Below the pieces are notes generated by a model that saw only the letters and a list, made by a program, of their open reading frames with translations, was not told where the DNA came from and did no database searches. A stretch of 64,000 nucleotides of DNA from Mameliella sp. CS4 (GTDB lineage Bacteria > Pseudomonadota > Alphaproteobacteria > Rhodobacterales > Rhodobacteraceae), in the NCBI RefSeq assembly GCF_019392335.1, contig NZ_JAHXRQ010000011.1, forward strand, positions 92,444 through 156,443, written 5' to 3'. How positions within the stretch are numbered: position 1 is the stretch's first letter; every line of letters begins with the position of its first letter. A program made the translations under genes and the position numbers. This document shows positions 16,130 to 23,633 of the stretch, piece after piece.

Positions 16130-17451
16130 AGGGAAAGCCTTTCGGATTGGGCCGAGGCGAAACGCGCCTTGAGACCAAGGGTTTCGCGCATCTCTTCGAA
16201 GTCACGCACGCGGGCATCGGCCTGACGCAGGGTTTCGGCGCGCATCCGGCTGTCCTTGGCCAGATAAAAGCGCCCGCCGTGGGCGACGGCGATGGCGTCA
16301 AGCCGTTCCAGCAGGTCCAGAGTGTGTGATTTCATCGGAAAGTCGAGCGCCAGCGTGTAGCCCTCCATCGGGAAGGAAAAGGCGCTGTCCTGCGCTCCAA
16401 AGCGTTTGAGCACGGCCAGAAAGGACCCCGCGCCTGCGTCGGCAATCGCCTGCAGCAGCTCGGTCAGCCCCTCGCGGGCAGAGGCCAGCGGGATCACGCA
16501 TTGGAACTGGGCAAAGCCGCGGCGGCCATAGATGCGGTTCCACTTCAGCACTGAGTCGAGCGGATAGAAATAGGTGTCCCAATCCACCAGCGCCTCACCC
16601 CGGTTCCAGACACCCATGCGGTAATAGGCTTCGTTGAAGGCACGCACCGTCCAGCGGTTGAGCGCGAAACCGGGGAAGTCCAGCGGCACGGAGAGCTTGC
16701 GCTTGTGACCGGCATCAAGCGGGCTGGCGGATTTTTTCGGGTCGAGGTCAGAGAGCTTGGCGTGTTCCCCGAGGATCACCAGCGACCGGCCCAGATGGGC
16801 GCCCTGCCCCATGCAGTCGATCCATGCGACGGAATAGGTGTCCTGCCCGTGCGCCTCGAAAAGCTCCATCGCGGTGGCGAGGTCGGGGGCGGGCAGGGTC
16901 GTCTGCTTGATCCAGGCCGTCTCGACGGGACGCAGGCGGATGGCAGCCCGCAGGATCACGCCGGTCAGGCCCATGCCGCCCAGGGTCCACCAGAAGAGGT
17001 CGTCCTTGTCCTTGCGGGTGGCGCGGCGCACCTCGCCGTCCGGACCCATGATCTCGACCCAGTCGACGCAGGCGCCAAAGCTGCCCTCGACATGGTGGTT
17101 CTTGCCATGAACATCCGCTGCGATGGCGCCGCCCAGGGTGATCAGCCTGGTCCCCGGCGTCACCAGAGGGAACCAGCCGTGCGGCAGGAAGGCGTCGATG
17201 ACATCGCCGAGAAGGACACCGGCCTCAGCCACCAGGCGGCCTGTCCCGGCGTCGAATTCCAGCATGTGATTGAAATGGCGCATGTCGAGCGTCAGGCCCG
17301 CGCCCACGGCGCTGTCGCCATAGGACCGCCCGTTGCCGCGCGCGATCACCGGCCTGTCGCCGGTGACAAGCGCCCGCAGCGCCGCCTCGTCGCGCGGTGC
17401 GCGGACCTCTGTTTCGACCTGCGGAAACCGGCCCCATCCGGATAGTTTCAT
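16126..17451 (-). CDS. dprE1: FAD-dependent oxidase, DprE1-like (polyprenylphosphoryl-ribose 2'-oxidase)
   Basis: 441-residue FAD_binding_4/ALO-type flavoprotein closely patterned on mycobacterial DprE1. FAD contacts include ARGNGRSYGDSAVGAG (37-52) and GGAIAADVHGKNHHVEGSFG (108-126), with H115 at the position of Mtb His132. The C-terminal FYLAKDSRMRAETL places K399 at the position of the catalytic Mtb Lys418. The residue matching Mtb Cys387, the covalent target of benzothiazinones (GWNICVDFP), is Ala368 here (GYTLALDFP). It overlaps GtrA and DprE2-like genes by four bases on each side. It would oxidise a polyprenylphosphoryl ribose at C2'. Confidence 0.87.
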   Translation of the reverse strand: MKLSGWGRFPQVETEVRAPRDEAALRALVTGDRPVIARGNGRSYGDSAVGAGLTLDMRHFNHMLEFDAGTGRLVAEAGVLLGDVIDAFLPHGWFPLVTPGTRLITLGGAIAADVHGKNHHVEGSFGACVDWVEIMGPDGEVRRATRKDKDDLFWWTLGGMGLTGVILRAAIRLRPVETAWIKQTTLPAPDLATAMELFEAHGQDTYSVAWIDCMGQGAHLGRSLVILGEHAKLSDLDPKKSASPLDAGHKRKLSVPLDFPGFALNRWTVRAFNEAYYRMGVWNRGEALVDWDTYFYPLDSVLKWNRIYGRRGFAQFQCVIPLASAREGLTELLQAIADAGAGSFLAVLKRFGAQDSAFSFPMEGYTLALDFPMKSHTLDLLERLDAIAVAHGGRFYLAKDSRMRAETLRQADARVRDFEEMRETLGLKARFASAQSERLSL

Positions 17452-17870
17452 GACATCCCTCCCAGCCGCGCATCGGTAAAGACAAAGCGCCGATCGAGAT
17501 TGTACTTGATGACGTAGCCGATGGTGAGGCCAAGGACTGCGCCCAATTCGCGCATCACATCGGTTTTCCAGAATATCCAGAAGGCGGTTTCGGTCCCCCA
17601 GAAGACCGCCGTCGTCACAAGCCCCATGAGGGTGTAGAGCGTGAACTTGCGCCCATGCGCACGCAGACCGGTGGCGTCGTCGTAAAAGATCCAGCGCTTG
17701 TCCAGCAGGTATTTCACCACCAGCCCCACCAGCGTCCCCGCCCCCACCGCCAGCGCAAAGGCAATCCCGCCCTCACCCGCCAGCAGGACCAGCCGCTGGG
17801 TTGCCAGGTTGGCGAGCGTGGCAAGCATGGCGAAGCCCGCGTAGCGCAGCAAGAGCGCCTGGCGCGTCAT
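17448..17870 (-). CDS. GtrA-family four-helix membrane protein
   Basis: 140 residues with four membrane segments (about 8-28, 36-57, 76-98, 107-128) and the GtrA hallmarks FALAVGAGTLVGLVVKYLLDKRWIF and GYVIKYNLDRRFVF. In mycobacteria the GtrA protein Rv3789 sits beside dprE1/dprE2 and is linked to movement or recruitment of decaprenylphosphoryl-arabinose, so the same role is likely here. The start at 17870 is two bases after the HAD-UbiA stop. A much longer open frame continues upstream on this strand, but it only reads the UbiA gene in the wrong frame and was discarded. Confidence 0.85.
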   Translation of the reverse strand: MTRQALLLRYAGFAMLATLANLATQRLVLLAGEGGIAFALAVGAGTLVGLVVKYLLDKRWIFYDDATGLRAHGRKFTLYTLMGLVTTAVFWGTETAFWIFWKTDVMRELGAVLGLTIGYVIKYNLDRRFVFTDARLGGMS

Positions 17871-17872
17871 CC

Positions 17873-19372
17873 TCACAAGGCACCGATCACGGCGAACCCG
17901 AGGCACAGCAGCATGCAGAGCTGGCTGACGCGGTCCCGGGCGGCATAGACCAGCGGATCGTCGTGCATGTGGCCCCGGTGCGCGATCATGATGGTCCGGG
18001 TGATCCAGAACAGCAGCACCGCCCCGATCCCCCAAAGCATGTAGGGCGCATTGTAGAGCTCGCTGATATCCGGGGAGTCGACATAGAGGACCAGCACCAG
18101 CACCGAGACATAGCCTGCCGCGATGGCGATCATCGTGATGATCGGCAAGTCTCCGACGTTGTAGCCCCGCCCGCGCGCATGCAGCGTGCCGCGCCGGGCG
18201 CTGTCGACCAGTTCTGCCTGACGCTTGACCGCTGCAAGGGCGAGGAAAAAGAAGATCGCAAAGGCCAGCAGCCAGACCGACAGCGGAATGCCCGTGGCCA
18301 CGGCGCCCGCGACGATACGCATGCTGTAAAGCCCCGCAAGGGTGCAGATGTCGATCACCATCTTGCGCTTGAGGTTCAGCGAATAGGCCGTTGTCAGCAC
18401 GAAATAGCCGCAGACCACCGCCAGAAAGAGCGGGCTCACCGCCAGCGACACAGCCGCGCCCGCCAGGAACAGCGCAGGCGCCATGATCATCCCGTGCGAC
18501 AGCCGCACCGCGCCCGAGGCGAAGGGCCGCCGCTTTTTGCGCGGGTGGGCACGGTCGGCGTTCAGGTCGATCATGTCGTTGACGACATAGACGCTGGAGG
18601 CCACGAGGCTGTAGGCAACGAAGGCGGACATGGCCAGGAACACCGTCGCAGGATCGAACTGGTGCCCCGCCAGCATCGGCAGGAAGACCAGGATGTTCTT
18701 CAGCCATTGATGCGGGCGCAGCGCCTTGATGTAGGGCCGCAGGGTCACGGGCTTGGTGGTCAGGTGTTCGACCTCGGGGGCGATGGCCTCCGCCTCGGAC
18801 TGCAGCCGTTTGGAGGCGTTCACTGTGACCGCCCGGGCGGATTGTTCCCAGACCGGCAGGTCGGCGGAACTGTCCCCCATGTAGACGTATTGGCCCGGCC
18901 CAAAACGATCCGACAGAAAGCTGGCCTTGGCCTGTCCCTTGAGGTTGCGCGTCCCGTCAGAGCCATGCACCTCGTCGAAGTCGCCCAAATGCGCGGCAAT
19001 GGCCTCGGCCAGGCTCTGGTCCGAGGCCGTCACAAGCGCGGTGCGCCCGCCCTTTTCGCGCCAGGCCCGGACATAGGCCAGCACGTCGCGGTCATAGGGA
19101 AGCGTCGCCGTCTCCAGCCGGGCGGTTTCGGCAAGCCGCTGTTTCAGTGCCGCACGTCCCTGGGTCAGGGCGCGCATGGCGGTCAGGGCGACGGTCCAGT
19201 CGCGGCCGAAGGCGGTCCAGAAGCTTTCGTACAGCATGTCGCTGCGCAACAGCGTCCCGTCGAGATCGACAACCAACGTCAGCCCGGTCCGGTCGTGCAG
19301 CGGATCCTCCGCTGCCCCGCCGGACTGACCATCCGGACCGCGTGCTGGCTCTGCGTACATTACCCTGTCCAT
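17873..19372 (-). CDS. HAD phosphatase-UbiA prenyltransferase fusion (DPPR synthase-like)
   Basis: 499 residues in two parts. Residues about 28-220 are a HAD hydrolase: nucleophile motif VVDLDGTLLRSD (D36, D38), a mid-domain VTASDQSLAE and motif IV YMGDSSADLPVW. Residues about 225-499 are a UbiA-type integral membrane prenyltransferase with the first Asp motif VNDMIDLNADRAHPRKKRRP and the second region YSLNLKRKMVIDIC. Mycobacteria use a UbiA protein (Rv3806c) to join phosphoribose to decaprenyl phosphate and a separate phosphatase to remove the 5'-phosphate; here both activities may be one protein. It heads the operon before GtrA, DprE1 and DprE2. The start may instead be Met5 (19360). Confidence 0.85.
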   Translation of the reverse strand: MDRVMYAEPARGPDGQSGGAAEDPLHDRTGLTLVVDLDGTLLRSDMLYESFWTAFGRDWTVALTAMRALTQGRAALKQRLAETARLETATLPYDRDVLAYVRAWREKGGRTALVTASDQSLAEAIAAHLGDFDEVHGSDGTRNLKGQAKASFLSDRFGPGQYVYMGDSSADLPVWEQSARAVTVNASKRLQSEAEAIAPEVEHLTTKPVTLRPYIKALRPHQWLKNILVFLPMLAGHQFDPATVFLAMSAFVAYSLVASSVYVVNDMIDLNADRAHPRKKRRPFASGAVRLSHGMIMAPALFLAGAAVSLAVSPLFLAVVCGYFVLTTAYSLNLKRKMVIDICTLAGLYSMRIVAGAVATGIPLSVWLLAFAIFFFLALAAVKRQAELVDSARRGTLHARGRGYNVGDLPIITMIAIAAGYVSVLVLVLYVDSPDISELYNAPYMLWGIGAVLLFWITRTIMIAHRGHMHDDPLVYAARDRVSQLCMLLCLGFAVIGAL

Positions 19373-19629
19373 TCAGGTGTTTGGAACAGCCGATACCCTA
19401 GGCGGGCCAGCCTGTCACGTCGAGCGCGGAAAACCTGCGGCGCGGAATGTGTCCGAGGGGCCACAGGCCGGATCCCGCCCTGCCGCAGATCCGGACTCGG
19501 CCCCTGCCCGCCGAGCGGTCTTGACCCTGCGGCACCCATGCCGCGGACGGCGTTTATCTTGACGCCGCAACCACCTGCCCGCCACACTCCGCCCAAAGCC
19601 AGACAGCCGAGACGCGGGAGGAATGCGGC

Positions 19630-20946
19630 ATGATCAGCCAGGAGCTCAATGATCGTTTGACCAGAGTGGGCCGGGACCAGCCCGCTGGCGAAGTGCTGCG
19701 CCGCTATTGGCAGCCCGCCGCGCTAAGCGATGAGCTGAAAGGCCCCCGCCCGGTCGTGCCGGTCACCTTGCTGGGTGAGAACCTGGTGCTGTTCCGGGAC
19801 AACGAGGGGGAACTTGGCCTGATCGGGCGGCACTGCCCGCATCGGGGCGCCGACCTTTGCTATGGCCGACGCGAGGACAACGGGCTGCGCTGCCCCTTCC
19901 ACGGCTGGCATTTCGACCGCACCGGCCAATGCGTCGAACAACCCGGAGAGCCCGAAGGCTCGAAGATGCATGAACAGATCCGCACGCCCGCCTATCCGGT
20001 GGTCGAGCGTAACGGAATCGTCTTTGCCTACCTCGGACCCGGAGACCCGCCGCCGCTGCCGAATTTCGACTGTTTCCGCGCGCCGGACACGCATGTCTTT
20101 GCCTTCAAGGGGCTGTGGGAATGCAACTGGCTGCAGGCGCTGGAGGTCGGCATCGATCCGGCCCACGCGTCGTTCCTGCACAGGTTCCTGGAGGACGAGG
20201 ACCCCAAGGACAGCTACGGCAAGCAGTTCCGCGACAGCGCGGCGGACACGAACATCCCGATGACCAAACTGCTGCGCGACTATCCCCGCCCCGAGATCCG
20301 GGTCGAGGAAACCGATTTCGGCCTCAAACTGACGGCGCTGCGGCACATGGAAAACGGGCTGACCCATGTGCGCGTGACCAACCAGATCTTCCCCGAGGCG
20401 ATCTGCATCCCGATGAGCCGCGAGATGACGATCACCCAGTGGCACGTCCCGATCGACGATGAGAATTGCTATTGGTATTCGATGTTTACCAGCTTCGACA
20501 AGCCGGTGAACAAGGACCTGATGCGCGAACAAAGGCTCAAGGAACACCGCCTGCCGGATTACGCGCCGCTCAAGAACAAGCGCAACGACTACGGCTATGA
20601 CCCCGAGGAACAGGCGCGTGAGACCTACACGGGCATGGGGCTGGATATCAACGTGCACGACCAGTGGGCGGTCGAGAGCATGGGCCCGATCCAGGACCGC
20701 ACCGATGAACACCTGGGCAAGACCGATGTCGGCATCATCCGCTATCGCCGGATGCTGCGGGCCGCGATGGATGCGCTGGAAAAAGGCGAGGAAGAGGCCC
20801 TGCCGATGCGGGGCGCGGTCGATCCGTCGACTCTCAAGGGGCCGCTGTCCAACGATGCGATTGCCGACAGCGCCGATTGGGACGCGGCCAGCCTGCGTGC
20901 CGATGCCGAACGGCGCGACGCCTGTCCCTGGGACGCGGGTCTCTGA
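19630..20946 (+). CDS. Rieske non-heme iron oxygenase, phthalate-dioxygenase/VanA-like alpha subunit
   Basis: 438 residues. The Rieske cluster ligands are C69, H71 (CPHRG), C88 and H91 (CPFHGWHF). The mononuclear iron site is VGIDPAHASFLHRF, with D176, H179 and H184. The long C-terminal part and the single-subunit form resemble phthalate 4,5-dioxygenase and demethylating Rieske oxygenases. No reductase gene is adjacent, so electrons must come from elsewhere. Its TGA overlaps the ATG of a glutamine-synthetase-like ligase (TGATG at 20944-20948). The pairing resembles aniline-type pathways where an amine is first gamma-glutamylated and then attacked by an oxygenase, but the real substrate is unknown. 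Confidence 0.87.
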   Translation: MISQELNDRLTRVGRDQPAGEVLRRYWQPAALSDELKGPRPVVPVTLLGENLVLFRDNEGELGLIGRHCPHRGADLCYGRREDNGLRCPFHGWHFDRTGQCVEQPGEPEGSKMHEQIRTPAYPVVERNGIVFAYLGPGDPPPLPNFDCFRAPDTHVFAFKGLWECNWLQALEVGIDPAHASFLHRFLEDEDPKDSYGKQFRDSAADTNIPMTKLLRDYPRPEIRVEETDFGLKLTALRHMENGLTHVRVTNQIFPEAICIPMSREMTITQWHVPIDDENCYWYSMFTSFDKPVNKDLMREQRLKEHRLPDYAPLKNKRNDYGYDPEEQARETYTGMGLDINVHDQWAVESMGPIQDRTDEHLGKTDVGIIRYRRMLRAAMDALEKGEEEALPMRGAVDPSTLKGPLSNDAIADSADWDAASLRADAERRDACPWDAGL

Positions 20947-22376
20947 TGCGGGATCACCTGGCGCAGGGACGGCTGTGCCGTGACGGGCTGTTGCAGCCCG
21001 AGGCCGCGGCAGAACTGATGGCGCGGGTCGAGGCCGAGGGGATCGAGACCCTGCGCATGCTCTTTGCCGATGCCCACGGCATCCTGCGCGGCAAGACGGT
21101 CACGCGGCGCGGGCTGGAGGGTGCCTTGAAGGCGGGCCTGCGGGTTCCTTCGACGCTCCTGCTCAAGGACCTGTCGCACCGGACGGTCTTTCCGATCTGG
21201 TCCGAGGCAGGCGACACGCCGATGGCGGGTGCCAGCGACGTGATGCTGGTGCCCCGGGTCGAGACATTCACCCCCCTGCCCCATGCGCCGCATTCGGCAA
21301 TGATCCTCTGCCGCGTGCTGCGCACCGACGGCAGCGCGATCCCCTTCGTTCCGGAAACGCTGCTGCAGGGGGCCGTCGACCGGCTGGCCCTGCGCGGCAT
21401 GCGGGCGGTCATGGGGCTGGAGGTCGAATTCCAGGTGTTCGAACCGGTGGAGGCCGCACTGGATCATGCCGACGCCACCATGCCGCCGCGCCCGCCGCTG
21501 ACGCGCGGCGTTAACCAGGGCTGGCAGTATCTCACCGAAACCCGCTACGACGCTGCCGAACCGCTGCTGGACATCCTGCGGCGCAGTTCCGAGGCGATGG
21601 GCCTGCCGGTGCTCTCGGTCGAGGTCGAGATGGGGCCGAGCCAGTTCGAGTTCACCTTTGCCGCAGATGACCCGCTGACGATTGCCGACCGGGCGGTGCT
21701 GTTCCGCACGATGGTCAAGGAAGTCTGCGCGCGCGAGGGTTACCTGGCCTCTTTCATGGCCAAGCCCCGGCTGGAGAACGCCGCCGCCAACGGATGGCAC
21801 ATCCACCAGAGCGTAACGGACATGGACGGGCGCAACCTGCTGATTCCGGATGAGGGCGGTGTGCTGACAGATGTGGCCTCGGGCTGGATTGGCGGGGTGT
21901 TGGCGCATGCGCGGGCTTCCTGCATCGCAACGACACCCACCGTGAACGGCTACAAGCGCTACGCGCCCTACCAGCTTGCCCCGAACCGGATCGGCTGGGG
22001 TGCGGACAACCGGGGCGCCATGCTACGCGCGCTGATGGCCCCGGGCGACGAGGCCAGCCGCGTCGAGAACCGAGTGGCGGACAGTGCCGCGAACCCCTAT
22101 TTCGCGCTGGCGTTCCAGATCCTCTCGGGACTGGACGGGGTCGAGGCGGGGCACAGCGCGCCCGCCCCGCTTGAGAACCCCTACGACGACGCGGCAGAGC
22201 AGCTGCCCGCCACCCTGGGCGAGGCGATTGCCGCCTTCGAGGGATCACAGTTGTACCGCGACGCCCTGGGGGAGGCGACGGTATCCTACCTGGCCACGCT
22301 GAAGCGGGCGGAATGGGACCGGTATCTGTCGGCGATCTCGGAATGGGAACAGGCGGAATATTTCACCGCTTTCTGA
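20946..22376 (+). CDS. Glutamine synthetase-like gamma-glutamyl ligase (GlnA3/PuuA-type)
   Basis: 476 residues of the GS superfamily with active-site blocks intact: GLEVEFQVFE (first metal Glu), VEVEMGPSQFEF, NGWHIHQSV (ATP/metal), PTVNGYKRY, GWGADNRGAMLRAL and RVENRVADSAANPY. An N-terminal GS beta-grasp starts near residue 30 (IETLRMLFADAHGILRGKTV). This is not the housekeeping GlnA, whose signatures differ; it resembles GlnA3/PuuA-like ligases that attach glutamate to amines. The TGATG overlap with the Rieske oxygenase gene means the two are co-translated. It is also distinct from gmaS at the other end of the window. Confidence 0.83.
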   Translation: MRDHLAQGRLCRDGLLQPEAAAELMARVEAEGIETLRMLFADAHGILRGKTVTRRGLEGALKAGLRVPSTLLLKDLSHRTVFPIWSEAGDTPMAGASDVMLVPRVETFTPLPHAPHSAMILCRVLRTDGSAIPFVPETLLQGAVDRLALRGMRAVMGLEVEFQVFEPVEAALDHADATMPPRPPLTRGVNQGWQYLTETRYDAAEPLLDILRRSSEAMGLPVLSVEVEMGPSQFEFTFAADDPLTIADRAVLFRTMVKEVCAREGYLASFMAKPRLENAAANGWHIHQSVTDMDGRNLLIPDEGGVLTDVASGWIGGVLAHARASCIATTPTVNGYKRYAPYQLAPNRIGWGADNRGAMLRALMAPGDEASRVENRVADSAANPYFALAFQILSGLDGVEAGHSAPAPLENPYDDAAEQLPATLGEAIAAFEGSQLYRDALGEATVSYLATLKRAEWDRYLSAISEWEQAEYFTAF

Positions 22377-22388
22377 GGCGCCGCGCCG

Positions 22389-23357
22389 TCACAGCCCCAG
22401 TTCGGCGGCCAGGTCCTCCGGCGTCATGGCCCCCGCCGCCGCGCCGCTGCGCGCAAGCCGGGCCGCAAGGGACGTTACGGCCATGTTGAGGGGCGCCTTG
22501 CCGCCGTTGCGCCGGGCGATCAGCGCCACCTCGCCATTGAGGTAATCCGTCTCGACCGACCCCGCCCCGCGCAGGAAGCTCTGCGTGGTGGAGTTGCCGG
22601 CCCGGTCGACGCCCTCGACGGGCGCAATCTCCAGCAACGTGCCACGGCGCGGGTCGCCGTCGCCCATGTCCTGCCAGGAGACACCGGCGTCCCGGAACAC
22701 GGCCTCGGCCTCCTGACGCAGGGCGGTGGTGATCTCGGGCGCCTTCACGCCCCGCCCAAGGGCCGCCTCGACGATATTGCCCAGGTTGACGATCAGCTTG
22801 CCAAACTTGTTTTCCATCACGGTATCCGTGACGAATGACCGGATGCCGGCGCCGGTCATCGCCTCTGCCAACACCTCGTCCGACGCGTCCGACCCACCCG
22901 GATAACGGCCGATGTCGAAGACGCCGTAGTTGGGACGGCCGAAACAGATCGCTTCGTCTGCCGCGATGTATTCGGCTGGCAGCATCACGTTGATCCCGTG
23001 CACATTGTCGAAGAACCGCAGGGCAAGGTCCTCGTTCGCGACACCGTTCTGCATGCAGAAGACCGGTTGAGAGACATAGCCAGCGGCACGCAGGTCGCCC
23101 AGGGCCGCGGCGCTGTCCTGGCTTTTGGTCGCCAGCAGAATCATGTCATCTTCGCGCGGCGTCAGCTCTGTCGCCTGCTCGACCAGGGCCAGCGGCACCC
23201 GCTGTTCGCCCTGGTGGCCGCGCAACAAAAGGCCCTTGTCACGCACAGCGGCCAGCCGCCGCCCGCGCGCCACGCCGATCACCTCTTGCCCAGCCAGGGC
23301 AAGCGCCGCCCCGACGACCCCGCCAACGGCCCCGACCCCGAAAATCACCACCCTCAT
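22389..23357 (-). CDS. Ketopantoate reductase (PanE/ApbA) family protein
   Basis: 322 residues with N-terminal Rossmann motif FGVGAVGGVVGAALALAGQ (5-23) and the ApbA C-terminal helical domain. MENKFGKLIVNLGN supplies the conserved Lys, and SVETDYLNGEVALIARRNGG is the typical substrate-site stretch. The family includes 2-dehydropantoate 2-reductase, which makes pantoate for CoA, and many paralogues of unknown substrate. It runs toward the GS-like gene, with stops only 12 bases apart. A longer frame extends upstream past 23357 but reads the next gene backwards. Whether this is the main panE cannot be decided. Confidence 0.8.
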   Translation of the reverse strand: MRVVIFGVGAVGGVVGAALALAGQEVIGVARGRRLAAVRDKGLLLRGHQGEQRVPLALVEQATELTPREDDMILLATKSQDSAAALGDLRAAGYVSQPVFCMQNGVANEDLALRFFDNVHGINVMLPAEYIAADEAICFGRPNYGVFDIGRYPGGSDASDEVLAEAMTGAGIRSFVTDTVMENKFGKLIVNLGNIVEAALGRGVKAPEITTALRQEAEAVFRDAGVSWQDMGDGDPRRGTLLEIAPVEGVDRAGNSTTQSFLRGAGSVETDYLNGEVALIARRNGGKAPLNMAVTSLAARLARSGAAAGAMTPEDLAAELGL

Positions 23358-23633
23358 AACCGTCTCTCCCGTCCGCGTTCCGGGCGCGAGCATGGGGCGC
23401 TGAACCAGGGGGCGCAAGTCCGGCCACGGGTGGCTTGGCCACTGTGGACCACATTGTTTCGAAAACCGTGATACAGTGTTTCCATGCGCTCCAAAACCAC
23501 CTGCACAACCGATGCGTGAAAGCTGGTAACCTCGGCTTGGTTTCGGTCCGATTGGCGGCTCCCGGCCGGGGTATTCCGGGAAATGACAACCTCTGGACGG
23601 TGCAACGCCGTGTAGGGCCAAGGGAGAAATGCC

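Noticed and set aside
17448..18707. 419-codon frame that includes GtrA
   Set aside because: Only the last 140 codons look like protein; the earlier part reads the UbiA gene in the wrong frame, so the gene was trimmed to start at 17870.
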